DNA from: Conoideocrella luteorostrata
Lineage: Eukaryota > Ascomycota > Sordariomycetes > Hypocreales > Clavicipitaceae
Assembly (NCBI GenBank): GCA_032433595.1
Contig: JASWJB010000006.1
Span: 1 to 64,000 of the forward strand
Length of the DNA: 64,000 nt
Direction of reading: 5' to 3'
Numbering within the stretch: the first letter of the stretch is position 1; each line of letters starts with the position of its first letter. Position numbers and translations under genes: made by a program. Shown in pieces: positions 10,673 to 20,674 of the stretch. The notes beneath the pieces are model-generated. The model was not told where the DNA came from. It saw nothing but the letters and a program-made list of their open reading frames with translations, and made no database searches.

Positions 10673-12781
10673 CTACGAAAAATTTTCAGGCATATCTGGC
10701 TCAACGTATTGCCACGTAGAATCCTCGAATGTCGAGCCTGCAGAGCGCTTGCGTTTCTTCGGATTGCCTTCCGTGCCCGGAGACTGAGGCTTCGCCCGGG
10801 ACTCCGCCTCTTGTTTTTCTTCTTCTTCCTCTTCATCCACCCTCAACATACGTCGCAGTCTCGTATTCAGTGTATCCCTAACACTCGGCGGGGGAGCCCA
10901 CCACGGACCCCAGGCCAGATCTGGGGTTGCCGGCTCTATCGACAGGGTGAGATACCAAAGCTCAGAAAGCATTCTCCGTCTTGCTACGATACACTTGTCT
11001 TTACTGATCCGAACCCGTTTCTGGTTACGGTAAGTAAATTCAAGGGGAACGGCATTGTACCGTTTCGCTACTCTGACCTCACGGTGGAAAATGCCAATCA
11101 TGATGCTATCAAGACCAATCTGTATGAATAGCGAGGGGTATGTTTCGAAATCCGAAGAGGAATGTTCGAAGATAAGTATGGATGACTCGTTATTCGAAAG
11201 GTTGAAGACAGGCATCTTGCTGGTAGGAAAATGTAAATGGTGTTCGTCTTGGACGTTGTATCCACTTTCGATTACGCCGAGGCATCTCAGTTCCATAGAC
11301 GTAGGGTCCGATTCCCTTACGCGCGGCTGGGTTTTATCATAGCGCTCGAGATTGTTGCCGTATACGCCAAAGCCGTATATATAGAGCGTTTGGAGGCTGG
11401 ATATGTCTTTCAGAAACTGGAGCGGATCGTCTATGCCAATCAACGAAGGTTTGTGCAATCTGTACAGAACGCCTTCATCTTTCGAAGCATCCGGACATCT
11501 GGTCAGCAGCAAGCCCAGATGCTTCCCGTCAATGGCGCACATCAAGGGAACCAGAATCACAGGCTCGTAAATGTACCAGTAGGTCTGCAAACAGCCGTCG
11601 CTCAACGCCGTGCCGTTCTTCATTTCGTTCCTCGTTTCTGGTCCAGAGTCGAATATTTCGGTTGTTCCTCCGGTATCACCAGGATCCAGCACGAGCTGGG
11701 GAGTTTGCAGCTCCTTCTTGTGGTGACTTGGATTGGATCCCTTAGGGATGATTTGTGCAATACACTGAATACTCATGTCTCCTTCAACCGGGGTCACCTC
11801 CAGGCCTTCCAAGGGGCCAAGAATACCACGCCTGAGCCTCACGACTTGCCGAGAAAGCTCAAAGCTGGTTACATACCCGCCCCCCTCGTTCTTAGAACGC
11901 GACAAGAACTCAGCCTTCTTGTCGAACAAGACAGTTACATGGGACGAGTCCTTGAAAAAGCTTGGAGACGAGGCCAAGAGGCCTGAGAGCTTGACATGGG
12001 ATTGCTCATCCTCAGGAAGCGACCAGGCAAAGATGCTCTCGTCGTCGTAATGCTTCATGATCTCCTCTTGAAGGCGATAGAAGGCTTTGTGGCCTTCGCC
12101 GTACAAAAGTGGCATATTCACGTCGAACAACCCCATCAGGCAGTACGCCTCATCCTCCGGCCTCGTCGTCTGTCTGCCTGCCATCCAAGACATTTTCTGG
12201 GCGACACTGTAGTCGCTCAGGTTTTGAGTGACCAAAGCCTTGTCGTTAATACCAGTGATTCCCGAGATCAATGACGTGAGCGTCTTCTTGGTGCCGATTT
12301 CCTCCCAGTTGCTCCCGAGAAAAACCACCTCCTCCGGGGCCAGAAGCTCCTGCAGTGTCCAGCCGCGCTTGAACCATCGGCTTTGAGTAAAATCCGATCC
12401 TTCTTGCAACGGCGAGTGCGAGCTATTCACGTCAGCCATGTACGCGTAGCATATGACACTGTCGCGGTACCATCGAAACATGCAGTTGATGGCTTCGGAT
12501 AGCTCCGCGCTGGAGCTTTTGTCGATGCAACATGTGTCGATCCATACATAGGTAAATTCTTCGGCAGCTGCTACTTCGCAACATCCGTTGATCTTGGCAT
12601 ACCCCGCTTTCAAGCTAACGTTGTCCTGGGGCCCGTGTTCGAGATCTTTAAAGCTGACTTCATCGTCGCCCCATGTATGCGACAAGATAGCGTACGGTGG
12701 AACGCTCGCTTCGCTAAATTCTTCCAGGCAGCGTGTCTGCACGTTGATAAGTCGCATCTGTAGGGGGTCTTGTTTGCGCAA
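10673..12781 (-). CDS. HET-domain protein (heterokaryon incompatibility type)
   Basis: A single-exon frame of 702 codons. The N-terminal third is a canonical HET domain: MRLINVQT, YAILSHTWG, YVWIDTCCIDK, SEAINCMFRWYRDS, SRWFKRGWTLQELLAP and EDEAYCLMGLFDVNMPLLYG. The family-typical start is the ATG at residue 9 (about 12757), so the first eight residues may be untranslated. The middle part has no motif I recognise. The C-terminus is acidic, then basic (VDEEEEEEK, then KKRKRS), the latter resembling a nuclear localisation signal. HET domains trigger programmed cell death in fungal non-self recognition; they are relatives of the TIR fold. It precedes the Mx-like GTPase on the same strand and is divergent from the flavin-reductase-like gene. 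No repeat domain or P-loop is present, so it may be an effector partner rather than a complete receptor. Confidence 0.92.
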   Translation of the reverse strand: MRKQDPLQMRLINVQTRCLEEFSEASVPPYAILSHTWGDDEVSFKDLEHGPQDNVSLKAGYAKINGCCEVAAAEEFTYVWIDTCCIDKSSSAELSEAINCMFRWYRDSVICYAYMADVNSSHSPLQEGSDFTQSRWFKRGWTLQELLAPEEVVFLGSNWEEIGTKKTLTSLISGITGINDKALVTQNLSDYSVAQKMSWMAGRQTTRPEDEAYCLMGLFDVNMPLLYGEGHKAFYRLQEEIMKHYDDESIFAWSLPEDEQSHVKLSGLLASSPSFFKDSSHVTVLFDKKAEFLSRSKNEGGGYVTSFELSRQVVRLRRGILGPLEGLEVTPVEGDMSIQCIAQIIPKGSNPSHHKKELQTPQLVLDPGDTGGTTEIFDSGPETRNEMKNGTALSDGCLQTYWYIYEPVILVPLMCAIDGKHLGLLLTRCPDASKDEGVLYRLHKPSLIGIDDPLQFLKDISSLQTLYIYGFGVYGNNLERYDKTQPRVRESDPTSMELRCLGVIESGYNVQDEHHLHFPTSKMPVFNLSNNESSILIFEHSSSDFETYPSLFIQIGLDSIMIGIFHREVRVAKRYNAVPLEFTYRNQKRVRISKDKCIVARRRMLSELWYLTLSIEPATPDLAWGPWWAPPPSVRDTLNTRLRRMLRVDEEEEEEKQEAESRAKPQSPGTEGNPKKRKRSAGSTFEDSTWQYVEPDMPENFS

Positions 12782-13274
12782 AATGATTGAGAAGAAAACT
12801 TGAAGAGAAAGATGGGGAAAACGGCAGGCTGCATGCCAGACGTCGATGGTAAAACCGGTTCGATAATCTCAGCCTCATTTTGGTAGCTGGTATGCAGGGG
12901 GGCGGGGTCTGGACTCGACATGATGCATCTGTTCATCACGGGGATCGTAAGCACTTCGAAACTAACTCTGCAAGCTGAACACCCATTACGGGGGGGTATC
13001 ACTACATTTCTATATCCCGCGCACGGAGTAGGTACTGAGTTTATTATTTTGCGACGGCGATGTACAGTGCTCGCCAAGACTAGTGACATCAGTTCCATCA
13101 CGTAAGCGCCTCCGAAATAGGAGCATCTAAGCAGCCATAAATGCAGCCTCGAAACCTTGCAATACATCCCGTGAGACGACAAGGCTACAAATCACAAAAT
13201 GGCTAGTAAACACCATGGGGTTGCCCGATTAATCACCAATAGGTACAACAGTTCCAAGACGAAATCGACCCGAA

Positions 13275-14252
13275 GTGCAACTGACAAGCAACAGGGCAAG
13301 GCTACCAACTCAACTTCACAGACAATCCAGATATACATCATCGTGTTCTGAAGCAGCCGCGCCACAACCTACATGTTCCAAAGGAATAGACCGGAAGAAT
13401 GCCAACACCAGTTATAACATCATTGACAAAGTGCGCAACTTTGAAGAGCGCATCCAGTCCCGACCCGAATTTGACCACACCCATGCGCCAGTCGAGGTCA
13501 CAAAGTCACCAAACCCTGCGTGGAAGTTTGGCCATGGCGCACCTAGTAACAACACTGCTGGTTCGCACAGAGAAATTGACCCCTACGCATCTGATCGAGC
13601 CATGGTAGATAACTATCGACTTTTAATTTCTGGTATCGCCCCTCGGCCAATTGGTTTTCTGTCCACAATGTCGGAAGACGGACAGACCAAGAACCTCTCG
13701 CCGTTTAGCTATTTCCAAGTGATTGACCATGACCCTCCCATGTTTGTGGTGGGATTCTCTTCCAGGCCCGACCGTGTGAAGGATACGTATCGCAATTTGA
13801 AGGAAACGGGCGAATGTGTCATCAACACCGTGTCGGAGAGCATGATTGAAGCAGTCAATGCCTCATCAATAGATGCACCCTACGGGGTATCGGAGTGGGA
13901 AATCACGGGTCTTACAGAAGCATCGTCTTCGACGGTTAAGCCATCCCGAGTTCAGGAGTCGGTATTTTCTGTCGAAGGAAAAGTCGTCGACGTCAAAGAA
14001 TTTGCCGACCACGCGCAGCCAGGGATGAGCATTGCGTCGCTGGTCCTGGTTAAAGCTACTAGATTCTGGGTGCAGCAGAATGCCACGAATGCAAATGCTA
14101 GTCACATAGATTTGGATAAGCTTAGGCCGATTGCGCAGCTGGGAGGCATGTCCTACGGGAGAATTACGTCGACTTTTGAGTTGCCCCGCCCGCGATGGGG
14201 GGATGAGACAGAATTGCAATTGGCAAAGAATAAACCCCAAAGCCATGATTGA
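13275..14252 (+). CDS. Flavin-reductase-like FMN-binding split-barrel protein
   Basis: Residues from DPYASDRAMVDNYRLLISG onward match the flavin reductase-like / DIM6-NTAB family: APRPIGFLSTMSEDG, NLSPFSYFQVIDHDPPMFVV, GECVINTVSE, and the late Gly-rich segment PIAQLGGMSYGRI. These proteins bind FMN in a split barrel and act as reductases or oxidoreductases; the substrate cannot be read from the sequence. The N-terminal about 50 residues are poorly family-like, while NFEERIQSRPEFDH onward looks coding. The true start may therefore be downstream of 13275 or lie in a separate 5' exon. The gene is convergent with the RTA1 gene, 144 bp apart. Confidence 0.85.
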   Translation: MQLTSNRARLPTQLHRQSRYTSSCSEAAAPQPTCSKGIDRKNANTSYNIIDKVRNFEERIQSRPEFDHTHAPVEVTKSPNPAWKFGHGAPSNNTAGSHREIDPYASDRAMVDNYRLLISGIAPRPIGFLSTMSEDGQTKNLSPFSYFQVIDHDPPMFVVGFSSRPDRVKDTYRNLKETGECVINTVSESMIEAVNASSIDAPYGVSEWEITGLTEASSSTVKPSRVQESVFSVEGKVVDVKEFADHAQPGMSIASLVLVKATRFWVQQNATNANASHIDLDKLRPIAQLGGMSYGRITSTFELPRPRWGDETELQLAKNKPQSHD

Positions 14253-14396
14253 CACTTGCGTCTGACGGGAGTATGGTTGGTTATTTGACTACAATAGTAT
14301 GTAGACAGTACGTCAGCTTGCGACTAGGACCTTTATTTGTAGAGCATGTCAACCAATAATATGCAAGTCCGAACATGAAGTTGTACAGCTCTCTGT

Positions 14397-15850
14397 TTAC
14401 CTCATCTCATCCCGCCTCATCCTCCACCCATCAACCAACTCCCTCTCCTCATCACTATCATCCTTTGCCACCACATGTCCCTTCTTCCCCAACCGCCGAT
14501 CCTTCATTATCCTCAACAGCCCAGGCATCTCCATATCAGGGTTGGCCATAACCCTCCCCGGATGCACCACAGCAAACAAAAGCATCGCCAGTCCCATCGG
14601 CACCACGTCCAGCACATAAAAAAGCACTTCATCCAGCGACACCGTACCGTTATTCCGCAACGCACTTGAAAATTCGACAAGTCGGTAGGCCATGCGAATA
14701 GTAATCATGGACAATGAAATGTATAGAACAAAGAATAGCGCACCCCACTGCATGTTCAGCATGCTGCCAAATGGCTTGCGTCCGCCCTGCAGCTTCGATA
14801 GCTGGACATGGCAAGTAACACAGGGGACGAGAAACGCCGCATTGGCAAAGAGCTGCAGCCCGATCCCTATCATGTGTATATCCAGCGCTCGTTTGGCATC
14901 ATCATACAATGAGCCAGGCCAGACCGTGCACCTGCCGACAAGCTGTATGGCACCCGCCGCAACGACGAGCAGCATAAATGTAGTTGTTACCAGGACTGGG
15001 GGTATGTTTAGTATGGATCGAGCCGGGTGGAAGTAATGCGTCATGCGGCCGAGTGTGATGTACACATATGCATTGACCCCTAATTCTAATCAGAGCAAGG
15101 TCTCGGATAAGTAATGGCAAAGCAAAGTGAAGACTTACAGAGCGGTGCAAATAAGATTAGAATCTCAAAAATCATGTACATCGGCCTATTCTGCAACATT
15201 TTCGAGCTTAATGTACGGAATATCAGGGCGGTCGTCTCCCAAATAGTCGCCATCATGATGACCCAGCACCACGTCTAGCACGAAATTAGTTATCAGATTT
15301 GCTCCATGGTCAGCAAACGTTGTATTTAGAAAAGCAACTTACAAACCTTCTTGAACATGACCGCTTGCCAGACATGCACTGCTACCAACAACGCAAATAG
15401 ACATGCCAAGGCAACAGCAGCCCTGACGCTAGGATAATAGTTCCAGAGAGAACCGCACTCGCCGGGTGGTACATTACCATTCTCGTCGAGGGCAGCGGTT
15501 TGGATGCATGTCGGCACGGCGAGGGGTACAGTCTTCGCTGGGATTGTAACGAATGAGTTGGTGACGCCGGGGATGGTAAGGTATTCGGTCTTGAGAAAAG
15601 GACCGGTCGGGGAGGGTGGTGACGGCGTTTGTGGTGAAGGTATGTCGGGTGAAGGTGCTTGTGGTGACGGTGCTTGTGGTGATGGTGCCTGTGGTGACGG
15701 TGCTTTTGGTGACGGTGCCGGTGGCGTATCGCGAACATGCAGCTTTTGCTGAATGTCGGAATGAGTTTGCGTGTAAACGGACGTCGTAGGAGGAGGCAGA
15801 GCCAGGCCCGACACTGCGGCGGTCGCGATCACAATTACCGAGAAGAGCAT
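14397..15850 (-). CDS. RTA1-like multi-pass membrane protein
   Basis: Three exons: 15347-15850, 15139-15274 and 14397-15079, with introns of 72 and 59 nt (donors GTTTGT and GTAAGT, acceptors CTAG and TTAG). All junctions keep frame and give the family motifs CGSLWNYYPSVRAA, TWCWVIMMATIWET, FAPLWVNAYVYITLGRM and later membrane helices. RTA1 proteins are fungal seven-helix proteins linked to lipid efflux and resistance to toxic amphiphiles. Exon 1 starts with a signal-like hydrophobic stretch (MLFSVIVIATAAVSGLA) and then carries a Pro-Ser-rich tandem repeat before the first core helix, giving an extended extracellular N-terminus. The C-terminus is cytosolic-looking and charged (DDSDEEREL). The substrate is unknown. 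Confidence 0.9.
15631..15725 (-). repeat. 15-bp tandem repeat coding PSPQA units
   Basis: Imperfect 15-bp units on the plus strand (ggtgcttgtggtgac and variants) encode repeated APSPQ/APSPK/IPSPQ pentapeptides in the N-terminal region of the RTA1-like protein. Mucin-like or wall-spanning stretches often look like this. Confidence 0.85.
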
Positions 15851-16585
15851 TGTAAGTGAAGATTAAAATGAACAAGAGCGGAGAAGCTTGAATATTCGCT
15901 GTTTGAATATCATCGTCAATTTGTGCAGCATCGCAACTTTTTATTTATGCCAACAAACGATAACTTCCTTCACACATTAACTCAGATCCCGTCCAATGAA
16001 AGTTACCACATTTGGAAATTCTCCTCGCTCTCATTCCACTTCGCACTTTGTTCCTGCGCCACCGTAGCGCCGCCGCACTGCTGCACCGCCCCACGCGGGG
16101 CAGAGTGCTGACTGACAGACGTCTCATAGCGGGACGGGCCCTGGTCTCAGAGTCCGAGCCGGCCAATGACAGGCGCATGCCGCTCTTGTTCGTAGGGCTA
16201 GCTTATTTGTACAATAAGGAGATGGATCATCATTTTTCGTACAGGACGGAGCATGCATTCCGATCTGCGCTGTAGTTATGGTGTCTACAGGTGAGTATCG
16301 TGTGGCTGAGGCTGCTCGCGAAAGACATTGATCGGACTCTGCGCTGCAGTCAAAGATATGATGGTGAATGACGAAGTTATTCATCTGCTATTTCCGTCAA
16401 ATGGCGTCGATCGCTACTGTAACTCTAGTTTTCATGCGATGTGCATTCGCTTTGCTAAATATAGCATGCACATATCTGCACAATTACCAGTCTAGCCTTA
16501 ATTTATAGCTTCGTACTCCGTACAATCTAGCCTCAATCCTAAGATACTTCCTTAGTCTAATCCCAGCAAAACGCCGTAGCTAGCA
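15851..16585. other. Intergenic region
   Basis: Promoter side of the RTA1-like gene and 3' flank of the Zn2Cys6 gene. A TACTCCGTA motif is at 16514-16522. I see no gene. Confidence 0.5.
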
Positions 16586-18255
16586 TTACACCCAATCATA
16601 CAGATTTTTAATTCCCTCTTGGTCTCTCATCAAGAAACAAACTTTCCTCCTCACCACGTCTTCTCGAACATCCAACTCGGCCTCCATGGCCGAATCTCTT
16701 ACTCTTGCCTCCTCGTCCGGCACTGCAGCGGCAGTCTTAGCTCCGGCATCGACATCCTCCTTCGTCAGAGGCCCAATTCCATGCTCAATCTCAACAATCC
16801 TCTTCCCAACCGCATACAACGTCGACGCGTCCCACAGCGTCTCCCTCATATAAGACAGCGCCTGCAGCAGACTCAGCGCGCGCAACCGCAGCCCCAAGAA
16901 CCGACACTTTGTGACGACGAAATACAAGAGCGGACAAAATCCCATGACGAACATAAACTTATGGTGTATCGAGGTATCATGGTCCTCCAGCAACGTTTCC
17001 GCCTGGGTAGCCGTCTCAACAATGCGCTGGAATTTATCCACGTATTGATCGTAAATGGTCTCCTCGGAAGAGTGACACGTACTTGTCCAGATTTTACAGA
17101 CCAGCCATCGCATCTCCAATATAAGCAGTGTTATTGCGTCCCTCGCTTCCGGTGTCCTGTCCCTACTATCCTTCCTTCGGCTGTGGAAATCTCCCAACGC
17201 TCTGTTCCATGAATCCAAGTCCTCCTCCAACTGGCTCTGTTCTAATAAAATCACTTGCAGAGGCTGTTCTTCCACGCCGATCCCCGAGCGAAAGTAATCA
17301 CTCGCTCTCACCAGTCTCACCGCCCGAGCGAGCAGCCAGTCCATCGACTCAAGCGCCTCTTCCAGACTGCCGAACAGCCCGCCCAGAAGCTGCGAATCGT
17401 TCAAGACCGGAAACGTTGAGATCTGTCCCCCAAAAAAGTACGGGAAGATGCTCAAGTGGCGAAACACGCGGACCAGCTCTAGCTTTATATCTTCTCTCCC
17501 GGAGTTGAGCAGCGAGATGCCATGCTGGGAGTGGCTGATTGCGCTCTCTGGGTCGCCGCGCAGAAACTCAATACACGTAAATAATATACACACCAACAAC
17601 ACAGTGTTCAAGTCGGCAGGCGCGTTGAGATTTGCCTGCGGACTGATGAGATGCTGGATCGCAGCATTGTAGTGCTGGATAGCAAAGTCGTTGCGGGTCG
17701 CTGCGCTACTTCCATCGCCATCGCCATCACCAGTTCTAGCCTCTATCCTGCCGATGCTTTGTGAAATGGTCATTGGCCGATCGTCAAAGTTCTCGTACAA
17801 GGAGCTTATAGCCAGGACGGCGTGTCTCGTCGCCGGCTCTGAGTGGGTCATTTGCAAGACCAGCCGCGTCCAGAACGAGCTGTCGAGCGGACCACAGAGC
17901 GAGGGAGCCACGATCTGTTGGTAAAATGCTAGGCTTCGGAGTTCTAAGCTATCTATGTCGGGGAGAGTAGATGGTGATGCCTGGACAGACGGGGAGAGAA
18001 GGCGGTCCCAGGACATCCAGCCTGGTGGAGGGGGCATGTAGCCGTCGCAGGTGCGGCCTGTGGAAGTGCATCGCTGACAGGATGGGCGGGTCTCGTCGCA
18101 TTTCACCTTTCGTTTTCTGGAGTTGTTAGTTTAGATACTCTATGAAGAAGAAAATGTTTCCGTCTTGTTTGGTCATGTCTCGCTGAAGAGAGTGAAGAAA
18201 CGAACTTGCAAGTAAGACAGCCCGTTCGGACTTTGGCAATTCCTCTTCGGGGCAT
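16586..18255 (-). CDS. Zn2Cys6 fungal transcription factor
   Basis: Two exons: 18206-18255 and 16586-18116, with an 89-nt intron (donor GTTCGT, acceptor CCAG). The small first exon starts MPRRGIAKVRTGCLTC; splicing completes the binuclear cluster GCLTCKKRKVKCDETRPSC, then QRCTSTGRTCDGY, with six residues between the second and third Cys as the family requires. Total length is 526 residues. The remainder matches the fungal-specific regulatory region (Fungal_trans_2 type, with PYFFGGQISTFPVLN). It should bind DNA as a dimer at CGG-containing sites; the target genes are unknown. The neighbouring RTA1 gene, on the same strand downstream, is a possible target, by position only. Confidence 0.9.
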
Positions 18256-20674
18256 TACAATTTGCTAAGGCAATTTTAAAGGCAATTGATAGAAACACCA
18301 AAAAGAAAAGACGAGGCAAAAATTCAGCTCTCTGTCTATTATTCAATGCACAATATACAATAAAACACTTCCACAACCACCAGCATCACCCAGTCGCGAC
18401 AGCCTACAGCGGAAATAAAGACACTTTTAAGCATAGTAGCCTCAATCACCTTTCAAACCTTATCGACTGCCCTTCCTCCCAATCCTGTTCGCCCTTGCGC
18501 TTCGCCCCACCGTCACAACTAAAACGACAACATTCCCAACTCAACGTGGCCACGAAGCAAGGATGGACCCAAAATAGCGATATGCTGACGACACACATCC
18601 TCTGGCCTGAGCGGCAGAGTACGTACCACGATTGTTGTCAGGTGTGGCTGAGCCCACATAGGTCATGCCGAAAAACGATCTCCCGTCCAATCTAATCTCC
18701 CAAGACCAACCTCGACTGCCAAATGTGGTTGCCAATAAGTCAAATGCTTTATAGCTGCGAGGGTCGTACAGAGAACCCCAGCCCTGTTTGTGTTGTCACT
18801 GCTTGACAAAGCTAGACACAGCTTGACAGCTACGATGCAGACGCTTTCCAAATATAGCAGGTGCGCAGCTGTGACCTGCGACACCAAGCCTCATCGTCGA
18901 CGACAACTTTTTCTGTCTGTTTCACGTTCACCATGCCTTGAACTTGAATTGTGTTCTTTCAGCCTCTCGCTCAGCCTAGCAATCCCAGCCCCATTTGTAG
19001 ATAATCCACACTCATCTCCGTCCATCTCCATCCTCGTACCATGTCGTAACTCCTTGTTGACCCTCCATCCCCCACCGACCGCGCGGCCACCCACCTAGCT
19101 TTTTGTCGGCAGCATCCGCAGTCCATCCAGGCGAAGCCAACGATGCCCTTTGCGACCACCCTGAAACCGTTCCTGGCGGATAAACCTAGTCGTTTGCATC
19201 ATTCGCCCATATCAATGCTCTCATAAGGCTAGCCCACGGCCATGAAATTGCGGTTTCTTCCCTTGAAAGGTAAAGACTAACGGAAGAATGCGCTCGCCCG
19301 CCCCGTTTCTTATTCGGAACCGTACCGAGCGCACGCTACCCTGGTGGACAAGTTCGACGCTTGGCCGAGTTGAGATGTCGAGCCGAATTAAACCATGATC
19401 AGATGATGCGTCTGTCTTTCGGGGAATACGAGCGGGATTAGAACATGTATGTTAGTATATGCTTAAGTGGCGGTTATTTAGCGCACATGGCGAGAAAACG
19501 AGGAAGAAGCCATTCTCCGTCGCGATCGAACGGAGGCGTAGTTACTCCGGAGTGTGGTCGTCGGGATTATGAAAATACAAAGTAACGTAGTGCTCAGTAA
19601 GCGTAGCGCAACCAAAAGTTTTCGTACGAGACAAGTCGTGGATAATCGATTACTCCACCGCTCGATTGTCTTCTGCGAACTTTTGCGTTTCATCTGGCTG
19701 CTTTCAATGACAATATACTACACAGCAGTTGATGGACTCGTGCGTCGGGAATGACTTGAAATGGAAACGTCGCGTCACTTGGCCAGTTACTATCATCCTA
19801 TACGTTTCCTCGTCTCCTCCGAACATCGGCATCGTATCCGAATCTATGGGATAATATAGAAACGGTCGACTGAATTAAGTCGCATAATTTTGCAGTAACT
19901 TTAATGCAGATTCCTACCTGCATATGACGATGCACACGAAACTTGTGACTGAGGGACCGTGACCAATTTGCATGATAAATATACGGATTACTGTAAACGT
20001 CATTCGCGGTAACTACTCCGTAGAACAGGATGAGGTGCATCACTTTGCGGGGTGCAACGATGAACACATGCGTGTGATTGGACCAGGTGTAACAGGCTAG
20101 TGCCCTGAGGAGCATGATGACAGCAATGACAGCGCTGACAAGGATGAGCTGCAGGGGCGGAAGGATGTATTTCCAGGTAGAACAAGCAACCACTGTGACG
20201 ACGGGAACTTGCAAGTGGCTATGACTGGAACCAAGAAACTGCAGCTATTCCGTGTTGGCGCCAGGAAACTCCTGTGGTAGGACTGAGAGCTTGCCAACCA
20301 CCCCCCTCTTTGCCCGTGGCCACTGTTTCACCGTTTTGCATTGGAGTTGTTGTCGATTTAGTGTTTCTTCATACCATTTCAACTTTACTTCTGTCTGAAT
20401 GGCACAGTTCCATCTTGTCAGCCCCCTCTCTGCGTCCAACAGACCCAGACACTCCACCACCTAGTTACTCCGTACATTGCCCTGCGAGCGCGACTCGACA
20501 CGTTCGTCCACCTGCATACGCATTATTGACCGGGTCCATTCCAAACGGACAACTCTGGCTCGGTCGCACTTCGAGCACGCGAGATCCCGGACTGCCAACG
20601 AGCCCCCAATCCCACAAACTGCTGACTCTGGACGTCAACCACGGTCGCCCTGGCCAATGGCCGGACCCCCAGCC
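18256..20674. other. Long intergenic region, about 2.4 kb
   Basis: Shared upstream region of the divergent Zn2Cys6 and GRAM/VASt genes. TACTCCGTA motifs occur at 20014-20022 and 20466-20474. An open frame at 19798-20214 on the minus strand has hydrophobic stretches, but I recognise no family and do not call it. A palindrome ACTCCGGAGT lies near 19546. Confidence 0.45.

Noticed and set aside
12610..13182. 190-codon minus-strand frame overlapping the HET gene start
   Set aside because: It runs through the HET coding start in another frame and has no domain; a shadow.
19798..20214. 138-codon hydrophobic frame on the minus strand
   Set aside because: Hydrophobic at the start only, no known family, and it overlaps equally long frames; the region looks like promoter sequence.
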